DNA of 64,000 bases. Origin: Marinomonas piezotolerans. GTDB lineage: Bacteria > Pseudomonadota > Gammaproteobacteria > Pseudomonadales > Marinomonadaceae. The position numbers and the translations under genes are program-made. This document shows positions 36,589 through 46,016 of this stretch, in pieces (within the stretch, counting starts at the first letter, position 1; each line of letters opens with the position of its first letter). The stretch covers positions 1 through 64,000 of the forward strand of contig NZ_QKRA01000003.1 of assembly GCF_003362755.1 (NCBI RefSeq). The letters run 5' to 3'. Below the pieces are notes generated by a model. The model was not told where the DNA came from, made no database searches, and worked only from the letters and a program-made list of their open reading frames with translations.

Positions 36589-37536
36589 ATGGCTACCGAG
36601 CTTGAGCTTAAGTTAATGGTTCAACCCGAGTATCTCAAGTCAGTATGTGCTTTTCTCGATGAATTTTGTGAAAAATCTTTGAGTCATGATAATGCACGCC
36701 AGCCCACGCTCGATCTGATGAATGGATATTACGACACTTCTGATGCAAAACTGATGAAAAACGGTATCGCGATGCGTATTCGTGCCGTTAATCAGCAGTA
36801 TATTCAGACCGTCAAAACCAAAGGCAGCAGTCGAATTGGTATGCATGAACGTGGTGAGTGGGAGTGGCAGATCTCGACGGACTCTTTAGATCTTTCGCTG
36901 TTAAAAGAAGTACCTCTGCCGGACTCACTTGCTGACATGTCTTGGTCTCATGATCTGATTGAGGTCTTTCGTACGGATTTTAAACGTAAAGTGTGGAATG
37001 TAGTGTACGACGGTGCGCTGATCGAAGTGGTGTGCGATCAGGGGGATGTCACTTCTCAGTTTGGTCGCGATGTGATCTCTGAACTGGAGTTGGAACTTAA
37101 GTCCGGGCCAGAGCTATCGTTGTATGCGTTCGCGAAACACATTGCGAACTCACTCCCTGTACAAGTTAGCACCGTCTCTAAAGCGCAAAAAGGGGCTCGG
37201 TTAAAGCATCGTCGTATCGAATTTCCATCCAAGCCCGCTAAAAGTGATTCTCTATTAGTATTTGCCGCATACTGGTATGAAACTTGGCTAACCTACTGGG
37301 AAGCATTGTTCTACTTGAATGATGAGGCCTTGATTCAGCCAATACTGACTTCGCTGGTTCAGTTACAAAAATGTGTTCCAGGCGCTTTGTCTAGGCAGCT
37401 TGCGGCGTTGGAAAGGGACTATGAGGCACTGTTTGATCAAGATGATGACGCTCTGCTCGCTAAGCTTGCTGGGGGCACACAAACAGGTGTTATGATGTTG
37501 GAAACAGGCCTTTGGCTTAACCGACAATTGGATTAG
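36589..37536 (+). CDS. CYTH-domain inorganic triphosphatase (YgiF-like)
   Basis: A 315-residue protein. The N-terminal CYTH domain (about 1-205) begins with the diagnostic ELELKL and has the YYDTSD, AMRIRAVN, TVKTKG and SELELELKSG strands lining the triphosphate tunnel. E. coli YgiF hydrolyses inorganic triphosphate and is about 430 residues with a full CHAD domain. Here only about 100 helical residues follow, so the CHAD part is short or absent. It sits directly before glnE, as ygiF does in E. coli, and is likely cotranscribed. Confidence 0.88.
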   Translation: MATELELKLMVQPEYLKSVCAFLDEFCEKSLSHDNARQPTLDLMNGYYDTSDAKLMKNGIAMRIRAVNQQYIQTVKTKGSSRIGMHERGEWEWQISTDSLDLSLLKEVPLPDSLADMSWSHDLIEVFRTDFKRKVWNVVYDGALIEVVCDQGDVTSQFGRDVISELELELKSGPELSLYAFAKHIANSLPVQVSTVSKAQKGARLKHRRIEFPSKPAKSDSLLVFAAYWYETWLTYWEALFYLNDEALIQPILTSLVQLQKCVPGALSRQLAALERDYEALFDQDDDALLAKLAGGTQTGVMMLETGLWLNRQLD

Positions 37537-37563
37537 TGTTTTTTACGCAGTAAGGATAGTAGT

Positions 37564-40491
37564 TTGACCCTGATACCAACCTCTCAAGTTCAGTCCCTAT
37601 ATGCGACGGACGTGTTGAATAATAAACGCCAAGCCATTGTAGATTCCATTGAGCGCCGTTATGGCTTAGAGATTTCCACTGATGTCATTGATCATGCTGA
37701 ACGCGTGTGGTTATTGAGTGAATATGTCCATAAACAACTGACACGTTATCCTCATTGGCTAGAGAATCTATTTGTAGATCCTAGTACATGGGGGCGCCCG
37801 TCGATTGAGCAATTTGTCGCAGGCGAAAAGTATTGGGGAACATCCGCTGAGTTGGATCTCCAAACTGAATTACCTGATTGGGACGAAGCTACCTTGATGC
37901 AGCAACTACGTCGCTATCGTCACTGGTGGATGGTGAGGCTCATTGCGGCAGATATTGAGCAGTCCCTCACGCTAGAGAAATTAACAGCCTTGCTGAGTCA
38001 GTTGGCAGATGCAGTCGTTAATATCAGTCAAATATGGAGTATGCGCCAGTATCAGTCGCTTTATGGCCAAGCCTTGGATAACAAAGGCCACGCGCAGAAG
38101 TTGATTGTCATAGGTATGGGGAAGCTAGGCGGTTATGAGCTGAACCTATCTTCCGATATTGATTTGATTTTTGCGTTTCGTGAACACGGGGAGACACAAG
38201 GCGGACGAAAATCCCTTTCGCATCAAGAATATTTTACTAAAATCGGGCAAAAGCTGATTCAGCATTTAGATCAAGTGACAGCGGACGGTTTTGTGTTTCG
38301 TGTCGATATGCGCCTTCGTCCATTTGGGCAGTCTGGTGCGTTGGTTATGAGCATGGACTCGTTGGAGAATTATTATCAAGATCAAGGGCGTGATTGGGAA
38401 CGCTACGCCATGATCAAAGCGCGTGTGATGGCCGGGGACCAACAGGATGTGGAGGAGTTTGAAGCGTTACGTCGACCTTTTGTGTATCGTAAATATCTAG
38501 ATTTTGGTGCAATCAGTGCGTTGCGGGATCTCAAAGCGATGATTGCAAAAGAAGTGCGCCGCAAAGGAATTGAACACAATATAAAACTTGGGGAAGGTGG
38601 CATCCGCGAGGTTGAGTTTATTGTGCAAGCCTTGCAGATCCTTCACGGAGGTCGAGATCAAGCATTGCAAAGTGCTGCACTGTTTAAAGTGTTGCCAGCG
38701 TTAGCGGACCACGAATACTTGCCTGATCAAGAAGTGAATGAATTACTGGCGGCCTATCGTTATTTGAGACGAGTTGAGCACGCCTTGCAAGGCGCTGCAG
38801 ATGAACAAACACAATTATTACCTGAGACCGAAAGTGAGCGAGAGCGCTTGGCCTATCATGTCGGTGAGCCAGATTGGAACACGCTATATGACACCCTATG
38901 GCAGCATCGATGTAATGTGCATGCCTATTTTCAGGATCTAATCGATGATGGCGCTGACGAACGCTCTTGTGATACGCGTCAACAAGAGGCATGGCGTGTC
39001 GTATTAAAGCACCCAGACGATTTAGCAGGGATTGATGAAGCGATATCAGGCGTCGTTTGGAATGATCAAAGTACCGTATCCGAAACGCTGTCCAAGTTTC
39101 TTAGTTCTCGTTCGGTCGTGTATATGCAACCGATTGGGCAGGAGCGTTTGGCGGTCTTCCTCGCGACCTTGATCAGTCATTTGGAGGAGGAAAGTAAGCC
39201 AGACTTAGTACTAGAGCGTATCGTTCCTATTATGGAAGCGGTCATACGTCGAACGGCTTACTTAGTCTTACTCTCTGAAAATCAAAGCGCTATCGGTCAC
39301 TTGATTCGTTTGTGTCGTGAGAGCGTTTGGTTTTCTGAATCGATCAGTAATTCACCGGCACTACTGGATGAATTGCTTGATGCCAATACGCTGTTTTCAC
39401 CACCATCAAAACAAATGATGGAAGAAGAGTTAAGGCAAACACTCATGCGTTTGCCAGAAGACGATGAAGAAGCGCATATGGATGCTATGCGACGATTTAA
39501 ACGCTCTATTACTTTGCGTGTTGCTGCTTGTGATATCACCGGAGTACTGCCGTTGATGAAAGTGAGTGATCACTTAACGTGGTTAGCGGAAGTACTGCTA
39601 GAGCAAGTATTGCAGCAATCTTGGAAGTACTTAACTAACCGTCACGGGTTTCCTATGACGGATAGTGAGCCCGTAATGACGCCCGATTTAGTAGTGGTGG
39701 GTTACGGCAAATCGGGCGGTTTTGAGCTCGGATATGACTCAGATTTAGATCTTGTTTTTATTCATAATGCTCAGCCCAATCGAATGACAAATGGCGAGCG
39801 AGGTATTGATAGCCTTGTATTCTATACCCGCTTAGGTCAGCGCATGATTCATATGTTAACTAGCTTCACTGCTGCCGGGCGTTTATATGAAGTTGATATG
39901 CGTTTGAGACCATCCGGAAACTCTGGCCTGCTCGTTGCCAGCTTAGATGCATTTCGAGATTATCAGCAGCAAGAGGCGTGGCCATGGGAACATCAAGCGC
40001 TTTGTAGAGCCAGAGCGCTAGCGGGCAGTGATACCCTTAAAACACAGTTCGAGGAGACTCGTAAAGACATATTGTCTCGTCCAAGAGATCGAGCCGAGTT
40101 AAAACAAGAAGTGATAAAAATGCGCGAAAAAATGCGCGCGCATTTGGATACTGGCGGTGAAGAGAAGGGGTTTGACCTGAAGCAAGGGGCCGGCGGTATT
40201 ATTGATATTGAATTTTTGGTGCAGTATCAGGTGCTAGCATGGTCACACCAGCACCCTGAGTTAACCAAATATTCTGATAATATCCGACAGCTTGAAGTGG
40301 CGGTCGAATGTGGTTTGTTGACGTCTGCTTGGGCAGAGAAATTGATTGACGCGTATACTTTTTATCGCGCGACGGTACATCGGCAAACGCTGCAACGATT
40401 GGGGCGTTTGGTCCCAGTAGAGACACTGGAGCAAAACCAAACTCTGATTTCAGAGTACTGGGATGCTTTTGTACAGCAAGAGAATAACTAA
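37564..40491 (+). CDS. glnE: Glutamine synthetase adenylyltransferase/deadenylase GlnE
   Basis: A 975-residue bifunctional enzyme that adenylylates and deadenylylates glutamine synthetase in response to PII and glutamine. Two nucleotidyltransferase domains carry GKLGGYELNLSSDIDLIF (about 175) and GYGKSGGFELGYDSDLDLVF (about 718), each with the metal-binding DxD. Each is followed by a helical regulatory domain, with RRVEHALQG and a long C-terminal segment. The TTG start at 37564 is preceded by AAGGATAG. It follows the CYTH gene by 27 bases, so the two likely share a transcript. Confidence 0.97.
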   Translation: MTLIPTSQVQSLYATDVLNNKRQAIVDSIERRYGLEISTDVIDHAERVWLLSEYVHKQLTRYPHWLENLFVDPSTWGRPSIEQFVAGEKYWGTSAELDLQTELPDWDEATLMQQLRRYRHWWMVRLIAADIEQSLTLEKLTALLSQLADAVVNISQIWSMRQYQSLYGQALDNKGHAQKLIVIGMGKLGGYELNLSSDIDLIFAFREHGETQGGRKSLSHQEYFTKIGQKLIQHLDQVTADGFVFRVDMRLRPFGQSGALVMSMDSLENYYQDQGRDWERYAMIKARVMAGDQQDVEEFEALRRPFVYRKYLDFGAISALRDLKAMIAKEVRRKGIEHNIKLGEGGIREVEFIVQALQILHGGRDQALQSAALFKVLPALADHEYLPDQEVNELLAAYRYLRRVEHALQGAADEQTQLLPETESERERLAYHVGEPDWNTLYDTLWQHRCNVHAYFQDLIDDGADERSCDTRQQEAWRVVLKHPDDLAGIDEAISGVVWNDQSTVSETLSKFLSSRSVVYMQPIGQERLAVFLATLISHLEEESKPDLVLERIVPIMEAVIRRTAYLVLLSENQSAIGHLIRLCRESVWFSESISNSPALLDELLDANTLFSPPSKQMMEEELRQTLMRLPEDDEEAHMDAMRRFKRSITLRVAACDITGVLPLMKVSDHLTWLAEVLLEQVLQQSWKYLTNRHGFPMTDSEPVMTPDLVVVGYGKSGGFELGYDSDLDLVFIHNAQPNRMTNGERGIDSLVFYTRLGQRMIHMLTSFTAAGRLYEVDMRLRPSGNSGLLVASLDAFRDYQQQEAWPWEHQALCRARALAGSDTLKTQFEETRKDILSRPRDRAELKQEVIKMREKMRAHLDTGGEEKGFDLKQGAGGIIDIEFLVQYQVLAWSHQHPELTKYSDNIRQLEVAVECGLLTSAWAEKLIDAYTFYRATVHRQTLQRLGRLVPVETLEQNQTLISEYWDAFVQQENN

Positions 40492-40640
40492 CAGCCATAT
40501 CGTAATTCGGACTCCGACAACTGAGCCAAATGACGCCTATGTACTAAATTAGCGATAGTTTGGTAAGAGATTGTAGTCTTGGCTTTTAAGATGGGTGGCT
40601 TTGTACTACAGTTAGAGCTGAATTGTGGAGGACTAACACT

Positions 40641-40835
40641 ATGAACAATGTGACAAATGTTAGTACATCGTATGCGATGGAAATGATGGGTGTAGCGATG
40701 GCTAAGACGCAACAAGAAGAGCAGGGGCGTCAGTCTCTTCAACTACTTGAAAGTGCTGCATCGTCCGCACAGCAGATCCAAGCAAGCGCACCGAGCACTG
40801 GTAATGTAGGGCAGAATATCAATATCAAGGTATAG
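40641..40835 (+). CDS. Small YjfB-like putative motility protein
   Basis: A 64-residue protein with an excellent binding site (GGAGGA, 8 bases before the ATG). It has a polar N-terminus, a central helix rich in Met, Ala and Gln, and a tail ending GQNINIKV. This resembles the short YjfB family, annotated as putative motility proteins of unknown function. It lies between glnE and epmB and has its own terminator. The family call is tentative. Confidence 0.65.
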   Translation: MNNVTNVSTSYAMEMMGVAMAKTQQEEQGRQSLQLLESAASSAQQIQASAPSTGNVGQNINIKV

Positions 40836-40861
40836 CTCTGCTACTCGGCTAGTAAAAACGT

Positions 40862-40899
40862 AAAAAAGCTGCGAACTCGAAAGAGGCGCAGCTTTTTTT
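40862..40899 (+). terminator. Terminator after the YjfB-like gene
   Basis: AAAAAAGCTGCG/CGCAGCTTTTTTT with a 13-base loop. A and T runs on both sides let it serve epmB from the other strand too. Confidence 0.88.
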
Positions 40900-40907
40900 G
40901 TAAGACA

Positions 40908-41963
40908 TTATAACGGCGCAAAAATGGTCTTAGCAGGTTCGCCAGGTATCTCTTTTGCGAGCCTTGGCATCAGATATCCCGGCAGTTTTTGAGCAACTTG
41001 CCCCATGAGTCTCTGGGCCGTATCGATACTAATATCAAAGTGCGCACCGCCCTCAATTGGGTCCAGTGTGAACATGTAATAAGGCAGTATTCCGGCTGCA
41101 AATAACCGCTCACTTAAAGCTACCTGTGCCTCAACCGTATCATTGATGCCTTTGAGGAGTACGCCTTGATTCAAGACCGTGGCGCCAGCCTGCTTAAGCT
41201 GTAAAACCTTCTTCGCGATGATGTTGTCGATTTCATTGCCATGATTACTGTGCAATACCATGATGACATCCAGTTTGGAGTCTTCAACCCACTGTAGCAG
41301 CTCAGCGTTAATTCGTTCAGGAATAACAATAGGTAAGCGAGTGTGAATTCGTAGGCGCTTTAATTGGGGCAACGTATTAAGGCGCGCAATGTGTTTGCTC
41401 AGCAGACTGTCTTTAAGCATCAAAGGATCTCCGCCACTCAGGATAACCTCATTAATAGATGGATTAGCTTCAATATAGTGTATGACGCTATCCCATTCTT
41501 GCTGTGCTAGCTGGTTGTCTGAGTAAGGAAAATGACGTCGGAAGCAATAGCGACAATTGACCGCACAGCTGCCCGCGGCGATAACCAAAACGCGTCGCTC
41601 ATATTTATGAACAAGTGCTTTTTGAGGCGTGTGATTACCTTCATCAAGCGGGTCTTGGCTGTAACCGGCATTTGGTTGCATCTCGATGTCATCGGCTAGT
41701 ACTTGGCGCAATAATGGATCTTCGGCGTTGCCGTACTCCATTCGGGCGATAAAGGGGCGCGGAATTAACATTTTAAAAGCGCTCATCGCGTTTTGTGAGG
41801 AGGGTAAATGTCGATCATCTAGCCCCAACAGCGTTAAGAGTTCTGATGGTGTTTTAACAGCATGCACTAATTCATCAGTCCAGTGCGTTGGTTCGGTATT
41901 TTGAATCGGGATCACGTCAAATATCTGCAAAATCAAGTTAAATTGGGTTATTATGACCGCCAA
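40908..41963 (-). CDS. epmB: EF-P (R)-beta-lysine 2,3-aminomutase EpmB
   Basis: A radical SAM enzyme that turns L-lysine into (R)-beta-lysine for EF-P modification. The cluster motif CAVNCRYCFRRHFPY holds the three cysteines, ILSGGDPLML is a lysine 2,3-aminomutase signature, and PYYMFTLDPIEGGAHFD is the C-terminal pattern. The N-terminus has no ATG: the frame opens with TTG at 41963, with TTG at 41936 and 41930 and GTG at 41915 as alternatives; family alignments favour a later start. It is divergent from efp, whose product is its eventual target. Confidence 0.92.
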   Translation of the reverse strand: MAVIITQFNLILQIFDVIPIQNTEPTHWTDELVHAVKTPSELLTLLGLDDRHLPSSQNAMSAFKMLIPRPFIARMEYGNAEDPLLRQVLADDIEMQPNAGYSQDPLDEGNHTPQKALVHKYERRVLVIAAGSCAVNCRYCFRRHFPYSDNQLAQQEWDSVIHYIEANPSINEVILSGGDPLMLKDSLLSKHIARLNTLPQLKRLRIHTRLPIVIPERINAELLQWVEDSKLDVIMVLHSNHGNEIDNIIAKKVLQLKQAGATVLNQGVLLKGINDTVEAQVALSERLFAAGILPYYMFTLDPIEGGAHFDISIDTAQRLMGQVAQKLPGYLMPRLAKEIPGEPAKTIFAPL

Positions 41964-42084
41964 CCTTCGGCCTTAGCGGCCACTGGCTCTTAGAAGTCCG
42001 CGCTTTAAAGAACGCGTTGATCTTCAACGGACACGTCATTGTTCAGTTTGAGCCTTTATCTAAATCATGACATTGTGAGGATTT

Positions 42085-42660
42085 ATGGCGAGTTATTCTA
42101 CCAGCGAATTGCGCAGCGGTAACAAAGTAATGGTCGATGGAGACCCTTGTGCGGTATTAGACAACGAGCACGTGAAGCCTGGTAAAGGTCAAGCGTTTAA
42201 CCGTATCAAACTACGTAACCTAAAATCAGGTCGGGTTTGGGAGCGTACGTTCAAGTCTGGTGAATCTCTGGAAGCCGCGGACGTGATGGATACAGATATG
42301 GAGTATCTCTACACTGATGGTGAGTTTTACCACTTTATGCTCACTGACGGATCATTTGAGCAGCATGGTGCGGATGAAAATGCCGTGGGTGATACGGTGA
42401 AGTGGCTTAAAGAGCAAGAAACGTATGTCGTGACATTATATAACGGCGCGCCACTGGCTGTAACGCCACCAAACTTTATTGAACTGGAAGTGACAGAAAC
42501 GGATCCAGGTCTAAAAGGCGATACTGCAAACGGCGGCTCTAAACCTGCCACCTTATCGACTGGAGCGATCGTTCGAGTTCCGTTATTCATCAATATCGGT
42601 GAAGTGCTACGAATTGATACACGTACTGGTGAGTACGTGTCTCGCGCAACAGGCAAGTAA
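42085..42660 (+). CDS. efp: Translation elongation factor P
   Basis: A 191-residue protein that relieves ribosome stalling at proline runs. The KOW-like domain holds [10 protein letters not shown] with Lys34, the residue beta-lysylated by EpmA. Two OB domains follow, with the C-terminal [20 protein letters not shown] signature. The ATG follows GTGAGGATTT. The lysyl-ligase and aminomutase genes are adjacent, and this supports modification by beta-lysine. Confidence 0.98.
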   Translation: MASYSTSELRSGNKVMVDGDPCAVLDNEHVKPGKGQAFNRIKLRNLKSGRVWERTFKSGESLEAADVMDTDMEYLYTDGEFYHFMLTDGSFEQHGADENAVGDTVKWLKEQETYVVTLYNGAPLAVTPPNFIELEVTETDPGLKGDTANGGSKPATLSTGAIVRVPLFINIGEVLRIDTRTGEYVSRATGK

Positions 42661-42676
42661 TAGTTGTGATAAAAAG

Positions 42677-42707
42677 CCCTCAAACCGAATGGTTTGGGGG
42701 TTTTTTT
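42677..42707 (+). terminator. Terminator after efp
   Basis: CCCTCAAACC/GGTTTGGGGG (one G-T pair) with a 4-base loop and seven Ts, before the epmA start. It would cut transcription between efp and epmA, keeping the modifying enzyme below its substrate. Confidence 0.88.
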
Positions 42708-42728
42708 ATGTCTGAAAGGTAAGAGATT

Positions 42729-43703
42729 ATGTATCAAAGTGAGTTATGGCAGCCCACTGCAACATTGCCCACGTTAAAAAAGCGTGCAGAGATATTTCAT
42801 CAGATTCGAACCTTTTTCTATGAGCGTGATGTACTAGAAGTGGATACGCCCTGTTTGTCCCTAGGGAGCATTAGTGACCCGCATATTGAAGTATTAACTA
42901 GTCAAACTCGAACCTTGGGTCAAGACGTTACCTATTACCTGCAAACGTCTCCAGAATACGCTATGAAGCGTCTATTGGCGGCAGGAGCTCAGAGTATTTA
43001 TCAACTAGGTAAGGTATTTCGAGCAGAAGAAATAGGACGTCGTCATGGCATTGAATTCACCATGTTGGAATGGTATCGACTAGACTTTGATCATTGGCAA
43101 CTCATGAATGAAATAGATGATCTGTTAACCCTGCTCACAGGCGCGGAAGTAAACAGTGAAAGGCTGAGCTATCGTCGTGCATTTGTTCGCTATCTCAATG
43201 TCGATCCGTTTACGGCTTCGCTTGAGTGTTTACAGCAGTTGAGTTTTGATTATACGGAATACGGTTTACAAGAGACCGACCGCGATACCTTGTTGGAGCT
43301 ATTGTTTGCAACGGTTATTGAGCCAAATATTGGTACGGACGAACCTTGTTTTATTCATTCTTACCCCGTTACTCAAGCCGCGTTGGCGCGTCAACAACAA
43401 GAACCTGATGGGCATATGAGTGCAGCTCGTTTTGAGCTGTATTGGCAGGGAATGGAGTTGGCGAATGGTTATTATGAACTCACAGATCCAGACGAACAGG
43501 CTCAAAGGATGGCCGCAGAGATGGCAGAGCGAGCCGCGTCGGGGCGAGCTTATCGGCAAAAGGATGAGCGATTGATAAGTGCTTTAGAGCAAGGCTTACC
43601 ACGTTGTGCTGGTGTCGCTTTAGGCGTCGATCGACTATTAATGTTATTGTTAAATCACAAACATATTGATCAAGTTGTCCCCTTTGGTGGCGCGCACGCT
43701 TAG
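42729..43703 (+). CDS. epmA: EF-P beta-lysyl ligase EpmA (PoxA/GenX)
   Basis: A 324-residue class II lysyl-tRNA-synthetase paralogue without the anticodon domain. It attaches (R)-beta-lysine to Lys34 of EF-P. Class II motif 1 (LEVDTPCLSLG), motif 2 (FRAEEIGRRHGIEFTMLEWYRL) and motif 3 (GVALGVDRLLMLL) are present in order. Length is normal. It is separated from efp by a terminator and followed by the dctB-like kinase. Confidence 0.96.
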   Translation: MYQSELWQPTATLPTLKKRAEIFHQIRTFFYERDVLEVDTPCLSLGSISDPHIEVLTSQTRTLGQDVTYYLQTSPEYAMKRLLAAGAQSIYQLGKVFRAEEIGRRHGIEFTMLEWYRLDFDHWQLMNEIDDLLTLLTGAEVNSERLSYRRAFVRYLNVDPFTASLECLQQLSFDYTEYGLQETDRDTLLELLFATVIEPNIGTDEPCFIHSYPVTQAALARQQQEPDGHMSAARFELYWQGMELANGYYELTDPDEQAQRMAAEMAERAASGRAYRQKDERLISALEQGLPRCAGVALGVDRLLMLLLNHKHIDQVVPFGGAHA

Positions 43704-43739
43704 GTTGCTCAAACCTTTTTGATAATGAGAACAATAAAA

Positions 43740-45998
43740 ATGGCTTTACTGTCTTTTCCACTGCTGCATCGGCTTTCTAATACTCATCCACGGCGTTTAA
43801 TTTGGCTTTACGTTTCAGTCTTTGTTATTTGTTTTCTCACGTTGTGGCGAGGCGGCGAAGCGCTCAAACAGCAGCAGATTGAGGATCTAGAAGTTGAAAC
43901 GAAAGAGCAGTTGGACCAATTAGCGAGTGTAATAGAAAGCGCGATAGCCAAGTATCAGCATATGCCAACCTTATTGGCGTCTAATGATCGGGTTCGAATA
44001 GCGCTGCGTGATGGTTTGCCTTCTGATATCAATCAACTCAACCGAGAGCTAGAGCAAATAAATCGCATCACTGAGGCGTCTGATAGCTACATTATAGATG
44101 TTGATGGCAATACTATTGCAGCGTCGAATTATCGCTCAAGTAAATCATTCGTTGGTGGGAATTTTTCGTTTAGGCCGTATTTTAAAGACGCTTTAAAAGG
44201 GAAGCCTGGGCGCTATTATGCTTTAGGAACCACGTCTAATATTCGCGGCTATTACTTTTCATATCCGGTATACGAAGGCGACTCAATCATCGGGGTCGCC
44301 GTCGTAAAGGTTGACCTCGGCCAGTTCGAAAAACGCTTCAGTAACCAGTCTTACGAATTCCTATTACTTGATCCAGATGGTGTTGTGTTTAGTTCTTCAC
44401 GTACACAGTGGCTCTATAAAGTCATGCGTGAGCTTTCTCACAATGAGCTGCGCCGCATTGCAGAATCACAGCGTTATTTTAATCGGGCAATTGTCACATT
44501 GCCGATCGCGTCGCACCGAGACTTTTCTAGTCGTTCAACCATTATTGAAATGCTGGAAGAGCTGGCGGATCCACCAGGTGATAGCGTTGTCGAGCGGCGC
44601 AGCTATTTGGCGATGCAAAAGCCCATTCAGTTGCTGGATTTTAAGATTTCGGTATTGGTGCCTCTTACCATAATCGAGGAACAGATTGCTTTATGGCGTG
44701 CTATTTTTGCGGGTGGTATTACTATCACGATGCTGATTTTGGGGTTGGCGCACCTACGTTCCCGAATGTTGCAGGAGCGCTCGGATGCAATTGAAATGGC
44801 GCGTCATAATCAGGCGTATATTCGTGAAGTTATCCAGCATACTCAAGCCGGTTTGGTGACATTAAATGACCAATCCGAAATAGAGGCGCTGAATCCCGCT
44901 GTGGAGAATTTGCTGTCATGCTCTTTGTCTGGACTAATAGGTCGACCATTATCATCGTTGTTTCATGTGTCGGAAAAGGATCGAGTACGTTGGGTAAAAG
45001 CACTGCAATCTGACTTTGATAATACTGATGCGCGGCTCACTACCGTTGAGGGCGAACTGCATGCTACAGATCGGCCAAGTATCATTGTTGAAGCAACCAT
45101 TTGTGAATTGCAATTACCTAACCGCCGTAGTCATCTGGTGACCTTCCATGATATGACCGAGCGTAAGCGCTACGAGCAAGAAATCACCTCAGCACGGAAT
45201 GCACTCGAGTTGAGGGTAAAAGAGCGGACATCGGAGCTTGAGGAATCCAACCACTTACTACGCCAAGAAATTGGCGAGCACAAAGCCACGCAGCAAGAGC
45301 TAATTCAAACGGCAAAACTGGCGGTGCTTGGGCAATTAAGTGCGGGGTTGAATCACGAGTTGAATCAGCCCCTGACAGCGATTCGTGCGTTTGCCGACAA
45401 CGGCCTTAAATTTCTAGAGCGTGAACGATATGAACAAGCAAAAGGTAATTTGCATCAAATCAGTCAGTTAGGGCTGCATATGAGCGACATTATCGCCCGG
45501 TTTAAAGTGTTTGCACGTAAAGGCAGTGAAACGCACTCACCTATTGATGTTCAAAGTGCGATCAATGGAGCTTTGAAGATTGTTCAACCGCGCTTTAAAG
45601 AAGCCAATATAGATGTTCGAATGAACGCTTCTGTTCAGTTAGCCGTGTTAGCCGATATGGTATTTTTGGAGCAAGTTCTGGTCAATTTGCTGGCCAATGC
45701 CGCTGATGCGATTCTCGAAACAAACATGGATGAAAAGTGGGTCGAAGTAAGCGTTGAATCAAATGAGCAGCATGTCCGTATAAAAGTCAGAGACTCCGGT
45801 AAGGGGTTATCCGATGAAGCGTTGGCACATCTGTTTGAGCCGTTTTATACGTCAAAAGCTTCTGGGCTAGGTTTAGGGCTTGGTTTATCGATTAGCCAAC
45901 GTATTATGGAGTCCATGAAGGGGGGCTTGTCTGCTCAGAATCATCCCGAAGGTGGGGCCGAATTTTGTGTTACGCTTAATGCCTTTCAGCCAGAGTAA
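43740..45998 (+). CDS. dctB: C4-dicarboxylate sensor histidine kinase (DctB type)
   Basis: The ATG at 43740 gives 752 residues; TTG at 43719 would add seven. Two membrane helices (about 20-40 and 320-340) frame a periplasmic double-PDC sensor (EASDSYIIDVDGNTIAASNYRS...FSFRPYFKDAL, GRYYALGTTSNIRGYYFSYPV), the DctB arrangement. A PAS domain (about 355-460), a coiled coil and HisKA (GLNHELNQPLTAIRAFADN) follow, then an HATPase domain with DSGKGLSD and GLGLGLSIS. It should sense C4-dicarboxylates and phosphorylate the DctD-type regulator encoded next. Confidence 0.88.
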   Translation: MALLSFPLLHRLSNTHPRRLIWLYVSVFVICFLTLWRGGEALKQQQIEDLEVETKEQLDQLASVIESAIAKYQHMPTLLASNDRVRIALRDGLPSDINQLNRELEQINRITEASDSYIIDVDGNTIAASNYRSSKSFVGGNFSFRPYFKDALKGKPGRYYALGTTSNIRGYYFSYPVYEGDSIIGVAVVKVDLGQFEKRFSNQSYEFLLLDPDGVVFSSSRTQWLYKVMRELSHNELRRIAESQRYFNRAIVTLPIASHRDFSSRSTIIEMLEELADPPGDSVVERRSYLAMQKPIQLLDFKISVLVPLTIIEEQIALWRAIFAGGITITMLILGLAHLRSRMLQERSDAIEMARHNQAYIREVIQHTQAGLVTLNDQSEIEALNPAVENLLSCSLSGLIGRPLSSLFHVSEKDRVRWVKALQSDFDNTDARLTTVEGELHATDRPSIIVEATICELQLPNRRSHLVTFHDMTERKRYEQEITSARNALELRVKERTSELEESNHLLRQEIGEHKATQQELIQTAKLAVLGQLSAGLNHELNQPLTAIRAFADNGLKFLERERYEQAKGNLHQISQLGLHMSDIIARFKVFARKGSETHSPIDVQSAINGALKIVQPRFKEANIDVRMNASVQLAVLADMVFLEQVLVNLLANAADAILETNMDEKWVEVSVESNEQHVRIKVRDSGKGLSDEALAHLFEPFYTSKASGLGLGLGLSISQRIMESMKGGLSAQNHPEGGAEFCVTLNAFQPE

Positions 45999-46016
45999 AT
46001 AATAAGGATCGAAGTG

